64,000 nt of DNA, from assembly GCA_036927565.1 (NCBI GenBank), contig JAYESD010000010.1:117334866-117398865 (forward strand), given 5' to 3'. This stretch comes from Tuctoria greenei. Its lineage: Eukaryota > Streptophyta > Magnoliopsida > Poales > Poaceae. This document shows, piece by piece, positions 46,476 through 56,417 of the stretch. Below the pieces are notes generated by a model. It was not told the origin of the DNA. It made no database searches and worked only from the letters and a program-made list of their open reading frames with translations. The translations under genes were made by a program, and so were the position numbers. The stretch's first letter is position 1. Every line of letters begins with the position of its first letter.

Positions 46476-48396
46476 ATCCGAGATGAGCCCAAATGAAGAA
46501 CGGAGAAGAACAAACAGTGAGTCTTCGTCGTCGCGTCTCGCATTACGTAGTCATCAGAGACGGGAAGCAGGCATGTCGCTGATCAGTATAAGTGCGAGAC
46601 AAGCTCAAAGATAGCGCATATCCTTTATTTGAGTCATACCAGATGTGCTTTACAGAGTCATCGGAGACGAGCAACTTGCTCATTGCCTATCAGCATACAT
46701 GCGAGACAAGCTCTAATACGGCGCGTCCAAGATTTTTTGACTGATCCGAGACAGGCTTTATGGTAGCGCGTTGCAGATTTGTTGACTGATCTGAGACAGG
46801 CTTTAAGGAAGGTGGTATCCTTTATTTAGGTAATCTGAGACGATCTTTGTTATAAATCATTGTGGAATGTTTACAGGCAGGGTCTCCTAGTAGGTGCCCC
46901 CACCCCTGATTATCCTGTTTGTCGGCTGCATCCTGGAGCTAGCCAGGATTTGGCAGCCGCATTACCAGTGTCAGCAACATACACATACAAGAACATATGT
47001 ATAGCCAAAAAGATCACATTTTAAATTATATTGACCAATCAAATATTAATAAAGTGTCAATGGTTAGCAAGTATACTAATTATACAAATAATGCCCTCCC
47101 TATTCATCCTGATTACAAAGTAAGTAATTATACACATCGTAACTGTCATCATCTAATCCTGTATACTATAGTGAAAATTCTCCCGATCAATGACTTTATT
47201 AACGATGAGCCTTCATTAACGATGCTCCAACTGAGACATCATAAAATTCAATAAAATCACTGAAATCATATAAATATTATCAAATTGCAGTCACATTTGC
47301 TTAAACAGTCACATAAAGGGGCAAATATTTGAAGGCTTAGGAACAAATTGGTATACAATTGTAATAAATACATAAACTGTTAGTGAATGAAGAATCGAGC
47401 TTACTTGTAGCACAGGCAGTTGGTGAGCATCTGCAAAGCATCAACAACGAACTTGTTCTCATCATAAAGGACATGGTAGTGAGCTCGTTTGCTTGTTCCC
47501 TGAAAAAACAAACAAGTTACATTCCACTAATGCATTAATAGTCTGATAACAATAACTCGTGAGAGCAACACAATTATCGCATAGGTAAAGCATGGCTACA
47601 GAGGTAGAAATCAAACTCACTGGGATGGCAAATGCTAGTGTCAACCACAGTTTCTGAAGTTTCAAGGGTTTGCGAATCAAAATTCATAATATACATTGAT
47701 AGTCAAAACAAATACTCACTTCTGCATTGGACATAAACAAGGAAGATGAATGTGTTCCAGGACATCAAAAAGGGAGAACATTTCCACTTATGTGAAGGCG
47801 GTTGCATGCTCATACCGATTACCGAGGTCGGGGTCGAGGCGGCGAAGAGTTCTGGGGATAGGGGACGAGGCGGCATGCTCTGACATGCTCAACTCTCTGA
47901 TGACGAAGGTCAAGGTCGAAGGTGGGGTCGAGGTCGACGGCGTCAGCGCGACAATGACGAAGAGTGAGTTGAGGAAGAGGGACACCGGCAGCATGCTCAG
48001 GAGTTGCGGTTTCTAGGTTGAGAGAGCGCGCGAGAGCTAAAAATTTTCTTCAAGTGTTGGGAGAGAGCGCGCGAGAGATAAAAATAGCAAAACTTGGAGA
48101 GGAGCCTCTATAACACCCGTTTCTCATTTGAGCGTATCTGTTAGGTCGAGGGAGTGCAAGTAAGTTTTGCACGAAATTTTTTGCCAGAGAGCGCGCGAGA
48201 GCTAAAAGTAGGTAAAAATCGGAGCTGATCCTGTATAATGCCCGTCTCTCATTTGCTCGTCTAACTTTTGCCGGAGGTCAAAATCAGCGATGGGCCTTAA
48301 TAAAGCGCGTCTCTCATTAGCCTGTCTCCCTTTTATCGAAGGACAAGAATCGGAGATGCGCCTGTTTAATGTTCATCTCTCATGTGCTCATCTCTC
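46476..48396. mobile_element. Gene-capturing element with subterminal repeats, duplicate
   Basis: Copy of 31525-33445. Confidence 0.5.
47405..47656 (-). pseudogene. Argonaute PIWI fragment, duplicate
   Basis: Copy of 32454-32705; exon frames and splice sites are identical. Confidence 0.8.
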
Positions 48397-48470
48397 TTTT
48401 TCCACTCGCATGACATCATCAGCGTCCGTTGCCACTCGAGCACAGAATTAACATCTTGCACGTCTGTTGT

Positions 48471-48623
48471 AGGGATAAACAAACACAATGACTTTGCAGT
48501 TCAGGGATATAATAGAAATTCAGATATAAACAAATGCAATGACATTGCAATTCATGTATATAATTGGAATTCAGGGATAAACAAACGCGATGACATTGCA
48601 ATTCAGAAATAATTTTCAATTCA
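48471..48623. repeat. 51-bp minisatellite, duplicate
   Basis: Copy of 33520-33672. The single A/C difference near the array (48665) lies outside it. Confidence 0.85.
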
Positions 48624-49512
48624 ATGAATTTCATAGTTCATACACATTGCATGCCCTCTAAACTCTACATTTCTAAACTTATTCCTATGAAGCTCCTATT
48701 GATCAATCTAAATTGTACCATCCGGCTTGCTCTCTAACACTTTTCTTATATTCCTTTGGATCCTGAAAATATTTAAATTCTTTAAATTAACAAATATCGA
48801 ATGAGCAATGATATATAACCTACGTTGGTTACTAACACAAAGTTACTAACCTTGATAAGTAGATTATAGCAATCATTTTCAACATCGAGCGCATTTGGTT
48901 GATGAAGCAAGCGCTGAACTTCAAGTAGTATAGTTTTGATTGTAAAACCATATCACCATCACTACGAAATATCAATTTAAGCAACATAAGAAACCAGTCA
49001 AATAAGTTTGGCAATAATTACTAATTACTTGAGCAAAATAAGTCTATCTTATAGTCTCTTGATCAAGAATCCCAAGGAAGAGTGCTCCTGAGCGATGGAC
49101 ATTCAGGTGAAAGAAACCACGTGGAAAGGCGCATCATGGAGGCACCAACGGATAGTCCTTCGAGAAAGAGATTGTTAGGGGGTAGTAACCAGCTTCCCAA
49201 TCAATCTATAAAGGAAATTTATTAATAAGAGGATGATGTTATACTGGATATGATTGTGCTTGTTCTTCATGACTTACCCTTTTTTTTACCAGGGATGATG
49301 CACTGCCACTTCAATAAATCTCCCGACTCAGGCTTCGCAGAGAAACCCTACGCATAGAAATTTGACAAACAAGTGACGCAAATGGCAGCGATCCATGAAA
49401 TTGCAAATACCAAAGACAAACAAGACAGAAAAACAAAGCTACAGTTAAGTTCATTGGTCCATTGCAGAGCTACATACAACCATGCGACCGGTGTGCCATA
49501 TGTACATACATG
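48624..49512. other. No clear feature (end of unit 2 and 80 bp beyond)
   Basis: 48624-49431 duplicates 33673-34480. 49437-49512 is unduplicated sequence up to the next LTR, without a recognised feature. Confidence 0.5.
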
Positions 49513-50104
49513 TGTTGACGGATGTTATATACCGATTTCACCCGTCAATATAACTCAACTATGTGAAGGAATTGTCATTTCTTGCACACATCATCTTTCT
49601 ATTTAACCTATTTCCTCTTGTCCTTAGAGAAAATGGTACATGCAAGAGTTTTATGCATAAATAAAGTGAAACAAGGGGATGTATCCTATAAAATATCATT
49701 CTGGCCAATCAAGCGACGACACGTGGCACCACATGGATCAAATGGCCCAAACAGAAGTATCTGAGGCCATCCAACGGTGTAGCATCCATATAAAGGAATG
49801 GGACCTACCTGGTAGAGACCTGGAGGAAGCACAACCCCAACAGGGCCAGGACCAGGTCGGCCGACCCCCCCCCTAGTCAGCCGACTAGGTCTTGGCGCCA
49901 AACACGGTCAAACACACGTGTTGGCTCCTCCTGGAGGTCATGGGTGACTGATTTGCGCGCTTTTGGTGGCAGGAACCGACCTTTCTCCAAGCTATAAATA
50001 GGACCCCTCACTTCAACACACACCACTTGAGTATTTTTCTTTTGTATCCACTACTCTCCATAGGTTTAGAGGAGTATAGGCTGTAGAGAGGAGAGCCTCT
50101 AGTC
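49513..50104 (+). repeat. Athila-type 5' LTR, truncated after about 590 bp
   Basis: It starts TGTTGACGGATGTTATATAC and follows the LARD LTRs (reverse complement of 13463 downward) to GGAGAGCCTCTAGTC, where the palindrome begins. Compared with the 1,565-bp LARD LTR, the last 970 bp, the PBS and the start of gag are missing. The TATA box is TATAAATA at 49993-50000. A degenerate hairpin (arms 49851-49864 and 49877-49890) lies about 100 bp upstream of it. Confidence 0.8.
49993..50000 (+). promoter_or_regulatory. TATA box of the truncated Athila LTR
   Basis: TATAAATA, at the same place as in the two LARD LTRs. A transcript starting about 30 bp downstream would enter the LTR palindrome at 50105 within about 80 bases. 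Confidence 0.6.
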
Positions 50105-51794
50105 TGATGAGGACATCAACACCCTCGATACATCCACACCAACTCAACTACCGGTTTCTGGTCCAATCACTCGCGCTTGTGCACGTCAACTAAACTATGA
50201 GGTGAACTCGTTCTTGGCCTTATGTCCATCTTATCTAGACCGTAGGACTACGTGCTTTCTTGTTTTGCTTAGGAACAATGGAGAGGAGCCAATGGGAAGG
50301 GAATTCGCGCGGACAGGATTTGGACAGCAGAACAGCACCAACTTGTGACGGCCACCACGATTTCATACGGACTCCGATCTGGGCGTTCAAGTCCTTCCTG
50401 GAAAAATTATCAAGTCTACTTTCAAATGGATCTGGCCTCATGTCCATATCTATTCGGAGTCGGCCGCAATAGTTATTTTAATACCAAGACCTTTCTCTGT
50501 CCATGGTGCTACATCACCAAAATTGGGCCCATGGCCCATGTATCGTTTGGAGTCCATTAGGGACTCGTGATTAGGGTTTCTCACGACCCTAGAGAGGTAA
50601 TAAATAGTAGCAGCCGCCCTCATTAGCTGGTGGGTTTTGTTTATTCGTAAGTTAGCTTCTGCTGCTTCCTTGTACATGCGCGTGTCGACTAGATCGCCCG
50701 TCTACTTGTATCCAGAACCCCACTTTAGATTGATTCAACAGATAAGTGCTTGTTCATCTTGTTCTTGCACGTTCTTCGTTTGCTTGCAGAAACAAAGGCC
50801 CTCGTGGTCAGGTTGATTGTGCGCCAGCAAGATCAATACAACTTCGGAGTCGGTGTACCGATCGCTAAGGCGCATCGTCTTGGGGACAGTGTAGTCGGAT
50901 CGCCAATGTCTTCTCCTCCACAAATCGAACCCTCTTATTCTCATCGAAAGATGGGGAGGGTTCGATTTGTGGAGGAGAAGATGTTGGCGGTCCGACTATA
51001 CCGTCCCCAAGACGATGCGCCTTAGCGATCGGTACACCGACTCCGAAGTTGTATTGATCTTGCTGGCGCACAATCAACCTGACCACGAGGGCCTTTGTTC
51101 CTGCAAGCAATCGAAGAACACGCAAGAACAAGAAGAACAAGAAGAACAAGCACTTATCTGTTGAATCAATCTAAAGTGGGGTTCTGGATACAAGTAGACG
51201 GGCGATCTAGTCAACACGCGCGTGTACAAGGAAGCAGCAGAAGCTAACTTACGAATAAACAAAACCCACCAGCTAATGAGGGCGGCTGCTACTATTTAGT
51301 ACCTCTCTAGGGTCGTGAGAAACCCTAATCACGAGTCCCTAATGGACTCCAAACGATACATGGGCCATGGGCCCAATTTTGGTGATGCAGCACCATGGAC
51401 AGAAAAAGGTCTTGGTATTAAAATATATATTGCGGCCGACTCCGAATAGATATGGACATGAGGCTAGATACGTTTGAAAGTAGACTTGATAATCTTTCCA
51501 AGAAGTACTTGAACTCCCAGAACGGAGTCTGTATGAAATCGTGGTGGCCGTCACAAGTTGGTGCTGTTCTGCTGTCCAAATCCTGTCCGCGCAAATTCCC
51601 TTCCCATTGGCTCCTCTCCATTGTTCCTAAGCAAAACAAGAAAGCACGTAGTTCCATGGTCTAGATAAGATGGACATAAGGCTAAGAACGAGTTCACCTC
51701 ATAGTTTAGTTGACGTGCACGAGCGCGAGTGCTCGGACCAGAAACCGGTAGCTGAGTTGGTGTGGATGTATCGAGGGTGTTGATGTCCTCATCA
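50105..51794. repeat. Near-palindrome of two gypsy LTRs, tail to tail
   Basis: The left arm (50105-50952, plus) matches 20663 to about 21510: gypsy tail sequence then LTR. The right arm (about 50957-51794, minus) is the same segment inverted. Both arms begin at exactly the same base of the parent element (TGATGAGGACATCAACACC). The centre is asymmetric: the left arm keeps CATCGAAAGAT and the right stops at about CGAACCCTCC, so both LTR 3' tips are lost. Arms differ by scattered substitutions and by an extra GTTCTT-type repeat in the right arm. The right arm is closer to the inverted LTR at 14625. No flanking target-site duplication is seen. Confidence 0.85.
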
Positions 51795-52674
51795 CAAAGC
51801 CAATGATTTGATTGAGAAGATGGTGTCAAACATGGGGTGGAGTGACGAGCGTCTCCATACCCACCAGCGAGGCATGCACACCTTGAATGAGGTGGACATG
51901 ATCGCTGCCAAATTGGACCTTCTTATGAAGAAAATTGATTGACAAGGCAATGGTGAGGTATGGTGCAATGCCTATGCCTTAGACTCTCACATCGCTTGTG
52001 AAGTCTATGGCAACACGGGTCATTTGGGCAATGACTGCCCAGAGACCCGTGAGGATGCCCTATACCTAGCCAACAATGGAAACAATAATGGCTATCATCT
52101 AGGAGGTCAAGGGTGGGGCCAACCACACCCATTCTTTCAAGGAGGGTACAACAACAATGTCAACAATGGAAATCAACCCTACTTGAGATAACTTGCCATT
52201 GGCCAGCTGAAGATCAACAAGGCTATATCCAAGAAGTTGTCTGCCAATGACAAGACCCTAGAGAGCATAAATGCCAAGATTGAAGGATTATCCTCAGCCT
52301 TCAAGAATCAATTGAGTTTCAACAAAATGTTGGAGACTGAGTTGGCTCAACTGCAAGCTGTTGTTCCTCCAATGGAGAATGGCAAGATGCGAGGACAGCC
52401 CGAACCCCTCGTGGAAAGTGCCAACATGATTTCTCTACAAGGAGGCAACTGGCTGAAGGACCCTGAATATCCTACAATCTCATGCTCAATTGGGGCACAA
52501 CACTTTAACAAGGCCCTTTGTGACCTTGGAGCAAGTGTGAGTGTGATGCCCAAGGTGGTTTTCGACCAACAGAACTTCACGGAACTTACTCCAACACCAA
52601 TGGAGCTCCAACTGGTTGCTTCTTCAGTCCGTTATCCAGCGGGTATCACTAAAGATGTCCCAGTGAAAATCTGA
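51795..52674 (+). pseudogene. Athila gag, 5'-truncated
   Basis: The reading starts at NDLIEKMVSNMGWSDERLH, just after the palindrome, and continues through a zinc-knuckle region CEVYGNTGHLGNDCPETRED, an Asn/Gly-rich stretch, KINKAISKKLSANDKTLESI and NQLSFNKMLETELAQLQAVV. These are standard features of Athila Gag. The second Cys of the knuckle is replaced by Tyr. In-frame stops occur at about 51940 and 52189, and from 52237 the frame is open for 145 codons into the protease. Confidence 0.75.
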
Positions 52675-53131
52675 AACTGCTTCATACGCGTGGATTTTGT
52701 GGTGCTCGACATGGAGGTCGAGAAGGATACACTGCTCATTCTTGGGCGCCCGTTCCTAAGCACCGCAAAGGCTCACATTGATGTGGGTGCTAGAGAAATC
52801 CACTTCCATATCAATGGCAAGGAGGAGAAGTATAACTTTCGCCCAAAGTTGGAGCAATGTTCCATGATCCATATCAAGTATGGGACAAATGTTAAACACA
52901 TTCAAGAGGTCGAAATCACACCCCAAAGGTGGACATGCTCATTGCATTCTTGAGGAATTTGATCTATGCGGAAAACCCGTCTTATCGTCCACGCCAACAC
53001 CCCAAGAAGACAGAGAAGTCTGGGCCTCATCAAAGGCCCAAGTCCACCAAGCCGCCAAAGAATGTATGGCAAAAAAAAAGAAAGACAAGCCGTTCGAGCC
53101 CATCCCTCTAGGCCCGGATGACAAGAAATGA
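52450..53131 (+). pseudogene. Athila aspartic protease region
   Basis: Continues the gag frame: PEYPTISCSIGAQHFNKALC, the active site LCDLGASVSVMPK, YPAGITKDVPVKI, a stop at 52672, then VDFVVLDMEVEKDTLLILGR and IDVGAREIHFHINGKEE. A frameshift near 52925 leads into a Lys-rich tail that ends IPLGPDDKK at 53131. The DLG active site in place of DTG/DSG is usual for Athila. No RT, RNase H or integrase follows, so this copy is non-autonomous. Confidence 0.75.
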
Positions 53132-53571
53132 AGAAGGAGGAATGTTCATCTCATCAGACGGTGGTGAGACCTAGCCAATAGGTTAAATTAGTACTTATCA
53201 TTTTCATTGTTTTTCTTTACTTTTATTTGGTTTTCCCCATTTAGTTTGATTTTCCCACTACATATTTGATTTTCTTAGTAAGTTGAGAATCTTATATTCT
53301 CAACTATCATTTTTATTTCTTTATTTTTCACAAAAGGAAAATTGTTGGGTTTTGAAAAATGAATTTTTTTGGCTGAGCTGCAAAAGTGGTATTTCACCAA
53401 CGTGATAATTTCATAGCCGTTGGGAAGCCGCCTGCCAAAAGGGAGAACAGGGGGCCCACCTGTCAGGTCGGTCGAACCCCCTGTTCGATCGACTAGGGGA
53501 AGTAGCCAATTTGGCTCTCTATCCTCCAACGGCTACATTTGGTTCCCTAGTGACCCTTGGGGATTGCACAC
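53132..53571 (+). other. Leader/UTR region between protease and Athila-type ORF
   Basis: AT-rich, pyrimidine-rich sequence followed by a hairpin (arms 53464-53477 and 53483-53496), then the promoter at 53572. From about 53400 it matches the reverse complement of 14500-14624. No ORF. Confidence 0.5.
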
Positions 53572-53578
53572 TATAAAA
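53572..53578 (+). promoter_or_regulatory. Internal TATA box for the Athila-type ORF
   Basis: TATAAAA, 258 bp upstream of the conserved ATG at 53830 and 76 bp downstream of the hairpin. The minus-strand copy has TATAAAT at the equivalent place. Confidence 0.5.
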
Positions 53579-53829
53579 GGTGGATGTGAGGAGCTTTTCT
53601 CTTCACACTTCACCTCATTTCATACCTCCTCAAAGTCACTCTTGCTCACATTGTTTTCTTGCTCTTCATTCAAGTACTCTTGATCAATTCCCAACTCAAA
53701 AAGATTTGCTTTTGTTTGCATTTGCAATTTGCTCTCAAGTTCTTCAAAGGAAAATTCACCGGGGTTTTGTTTTCACTAACATCACCTCTTTCGAGTTTTT
53801 GCCTTGTTGTGTTCTTGTTTGTTGTGGCC

Positions 53830-54461
53830 ATGAAGGGAATGAAGAGGTTGTTTGGAAAGAGGAAGGAGGTTGCAAGCTCAAGCCATGGTGCAGACTCATG
53901 TGGACGCCCCTCTTCCGTTGCTACATGAAGTTCACAAAGGAGTGTAGGAGAGGACACTCCCATGGGTGAGAGGAGCAACCCGCACCAACTTCTTCACGAT
54001 GATGACCTCGACATCTAAAGTGAAATTGAAGATCAAGCACGCAAGCTCCTTCAAGATCGTGAGTTTTCTCATACATGAAAGTTTATGATCCGGATTTCAT
54101 CTCCAAAATAGGTATGGATTCCGAATTCCTTTCCATTTGGCGTGCATTAGGATGGGAAAACTTTTCTCATATAGAGGAGAAAGGTTCATGCCTTCTCTCC
54201 ATACAATTCCTATGCACACTCAAGATAGGATTTGATGATATTACTTTAGATTATTTTAAAAAGAATACAACATCTTATGAAAAGAATTAAGTGAAATCCT
54301 AAGCTTCCATAGACATTGTTTGCTAGATTTAGACGCTTTGCCTATGTTTTACAAACAAAGTTTTTGGCAAGATTTAACTGGTGAGGTCAGATGTAGTGCA
54401 CCTAGGAATAGGCACTTGCACAACCCTACTTTATGCTTCATGCATAGATGGATGGCTATGA
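53830..54461 (+). pseudogene. Athila-type ORF (ATHILA ORF-1-like), second copy
   Basis: Starts MKGMKRLFGKRKEVASSS. Frames then change at several places (near 53920 and 54000). Readable parts include KLLQDREFSHT, KVYDPDFISKIGMDSEFLSI, SIQFLCTLKIGFDDITLDYF and KQSFWQDLTGEVRC, ending HNPTLCFMHRWMAMT at about 54461, where the match to the minus-strand copy stops. Stops and frameshifts prevent translation beyond about 30 codons. Same family and same start as 13464-14259. Confidence 0.65.
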
Positions 54462-54659
54462 CGTGTGGGACCCCATCCGTGCGTTCCTCACCAAGCAACA
54501 CCTTGTGACACCTTTGAGGTACGCCCGACTTCTCACCGGATACCCACCCGAACCGCTCGATTCTTATGCTCTGTATCTTCCTGCACCTAGGCTACGTTTG
54601 GCTGCCCTCAGGAGTATGTCCTCCTCCTAAGGGCAACACAGTTGGATCTTGAACATAAA
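54462..54659 (+). other. Unrecognised coding-like segment
   Basis: The frame open from 54448 reads WDPIRAFLTKQHLVTPLRYA and LLTGYPPEPLDSYALYLPAP, then stops at TAA 54628. GC-rich compared with the Athila part. I do not recognise it. It adjoins a copia-type PBS on the opposite strand and may be captured or leader sequence. Confidence 0.3.
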
Positions 54660-54671
54660 GCTCTGATATCA
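54660..54671 (-). other. Copia PBS, tRNA-iMet type
   Basis: The minus strand reads TGATATCAGAGC, one mismatch from the common TGGTATCAGAGC. Confidence 0.65.
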
Positions 54672-54673
54672 AT

Positions 54674-54880
54674 TATTAGAATTGCGGGATCAAATTTCTT
54701 GATGTTATTGATCAAAATGCAACATTATTATATAGGGCTCGAACAATTTTAGGACTCCCTCACATGAACTTGATTAGGACTCTATCTTAAACTCTAGCAC
54801 CAGCACATTTTGTACAAGTAGATGTCCGCCGACTCGGTGTAGATCTTAGTGTACTTCCTCTGAGTAGAAACTTATCACAC
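54674..54880 (-). repeat. Copia LTR fragment
   Basis: On the minus strand, CCTATATAATAATG (TATA-like) and AATTTGATCCCGCAATTC precede the PBS, as in the 3' end of a copia LTR. The outer boundary is unclear, perhaps TGTGATAAGTTTC near 54880. Confidence 0.55.
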
Positions 54881-54889
54881 TTTAACCTG

Positions 54890-55324
54890 TTGGCCCTGGA
54901 CCTGATCCACCTTCCACTCGAAGCCGTTGAGACCATGCCACTGCTCGACCCCGTGATCCGTTGTGCCCATCATGTTGTCGTCAATGCGGTGCTTCACCTT
55001 GTCGTGGGTCCAACTGTCTGTGTGCCGCCGCAGGGACCTAAGAGAACGAGGTCAATGCGTCGCCGTCTGCATCCCGTGATGACTAGATCAATACGCCGCC
55101 ATCCTCATCCTGCACAGATAAGGTCGATGCAACGCTATCCGTATCCTGTGAGGGTGAGGACGTGTCGCCATACGGATCTTTTGAGTACAGGCGCGCTGCC
55201 ATCTGCATCTCGAGAGGACAAGGATGCACCGTCGTCCGCATCCCATTTTTTTTCGAAATCCATAGACCGGTTATCTTCATTAAGCAAGAGTGGAGAAAAT
55301 ATTTACATAATGTGCCAGCACTGA
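54890..55324 (+). CDS. Open frame with Arg/His/Pro 12-residue repeats
   Basis: A 144-codon frame. Residues 54-89 are three 12-residue units (RSMRRRLHPVMT, RSIRRHPHPAQI, RSMQRYPYPVRV) encoded by a 36-bp minisatellite at 55049-55156. No known domain. It runs past 55249 into LINE 3' sequence, so at least its end is accidental. Probably not a real gene. Confidence 0.2.
   Translation: MALDLIHLPLEAVETMPLLDPVIRCAHHVVVNAVLHLVVGPTVCVPPQGPKRTRSMRRRLHPVMTRSIRRHPHPAQIRSMQRYPYPVRVRTCRHTDLLSTGALPSASREDKDAPSSASHFFSKSIDRLSSLSKSGENIYIMCQH
55049..55156. repeat. 36-bp minisatellite, three units
   Basis: Units start at 55049, 55085 and 55121 (AGGTCAATGCGTCGCCGTCT and variants). Confidence 0.75.
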
Positions 55325-56417
55325 CAAGGCAGGCGTAGCGATTACAGCAAAAGGAAGAGGAGCCTAATACTCATACAGGAGAATGAATTACTCATCCTAC
55401 ACTTGGTGATCGTTTCTATGCATGGTTATCCTCGCAAGGCAAGAGGCTCCTGCAGCAGCCCTGTCCTTAACCTCACTTTTAATGCGCTGTAATCCTTCAA
55501 AAACTCTGCTGTTGCGCTCGCTCCAGAGTGTCCAACAGACAAGAATTGCCAAGGATCTGACTCTCTGAGGGGTCTTCTTGTCCAGTCCTATTGTGAGCCT
55601 TAAGAACCAGCACCCAATGTCATCCTTTTTCAGCCATTGCACCGGGTGAAGGGTAGACCGGTTTACCCAGTTGGATACCATCGTCCACACCAATTTGGAC
55701 AGTGGGAATTCCAAGAACAAGTGGTGCGAGGTTTCGAGGTTTCAGAGGCAAAGCGCGCAGAAGTAATTATTTGGCCATCCACATCTTTGTAGGCGTGTGG
55801 CTGACCAAATACGATCTTGTATAAGTAACCAGAAGAAAAATTATGATTTGGGTGTTGCCCATACCTTCCATATCCCCTCTGAGCCATACTGGTGACTACC
55901 TTCAAACTGGAGTCTGTATGCTGATCGCGCCGAGTACAGTCCATTTGCAGATTGGGTCCAACGTATTTCATCTGCCACCTCATCACCCAAGTCGAGCTGA
56001 ATCTGTTGCACAGCATGCCAGAGCTGGTCAAATTCTTGTAGCAAAGAAACTGTGATATCGTGTAATATATACGCAATCCAAGCATCAATTGCCAATGCAT
56101 TTGCCACTGTTCTGTTCTTGCGTCTGGCGAGCTGGAAGAGCCTCGGATACATTGCAGCAGGTGACACCCCATTCAACCAGCTTGAAGTCCAGAAAATAGC
56201 CTGCTGCCCTGACCGCACATGGATCTCTGTTGCCACAACAAAGAGGGATCGGTCAGCCTCGTCGATTGGCACATCCAATTTGAGCCGAGGTCTGTCCGGT
56301 CTTCTCCAGTGGTTCCATAACCATCTCAGGCGAAGTGCCCTACCGAATCGATCAAGATCCACGATCCCCAAACCACCTCCATCCGTTGGCCGATAGACCT
56401 TATTCCAATTTACTTTA
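55249..56417 (-). pseudogene. L1-type LINE ORF2 C-terminal part and 3' end
   Basis: On the minus strand: MGIVDLDRFGRALRLRWLW, SGQQAIFWTSSWLNG, then an RNase-zinc-finger region (WKVWATPKSKFF-like) and FLEFPLSKLVWTMVSNW, VCWTLWSERNSRVFEG. These are the post-RT and zf-RVT regions of plant L1 ORF2. Frames change near 55850 and 55700. It ends in a short A8 tail (T-run at 55249-55257 on the plus strand), the LINE 3' terminus. The upstream part continues at 57799-58015 beyond an inserted element. Confidence 0.75.

Larger units (their letters stand above)
34481..49431. repeat. Tandem duplication, unit 2 (14,951 bp)
   Basis: Begins at the junction ...GACAGAAA|AACAAGTTATGC and ends before ...AACAA|AGCTACAG. 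The five bases AACAA (34481-34485) occur at both original breakpoints (19530-19534 and 49432-49436), so the junction has 5-bp microhomology. Confidence 0.95.

Noticed and set aside
50105..51794. Long inverted repeat read as a classic foldback or TIR DNA transposon
   Set aside because: The arms are clearly gypsy tail plus LTR sequence, no transposase or target-site duplication is visible, so I describe it as an LTR palindrome.
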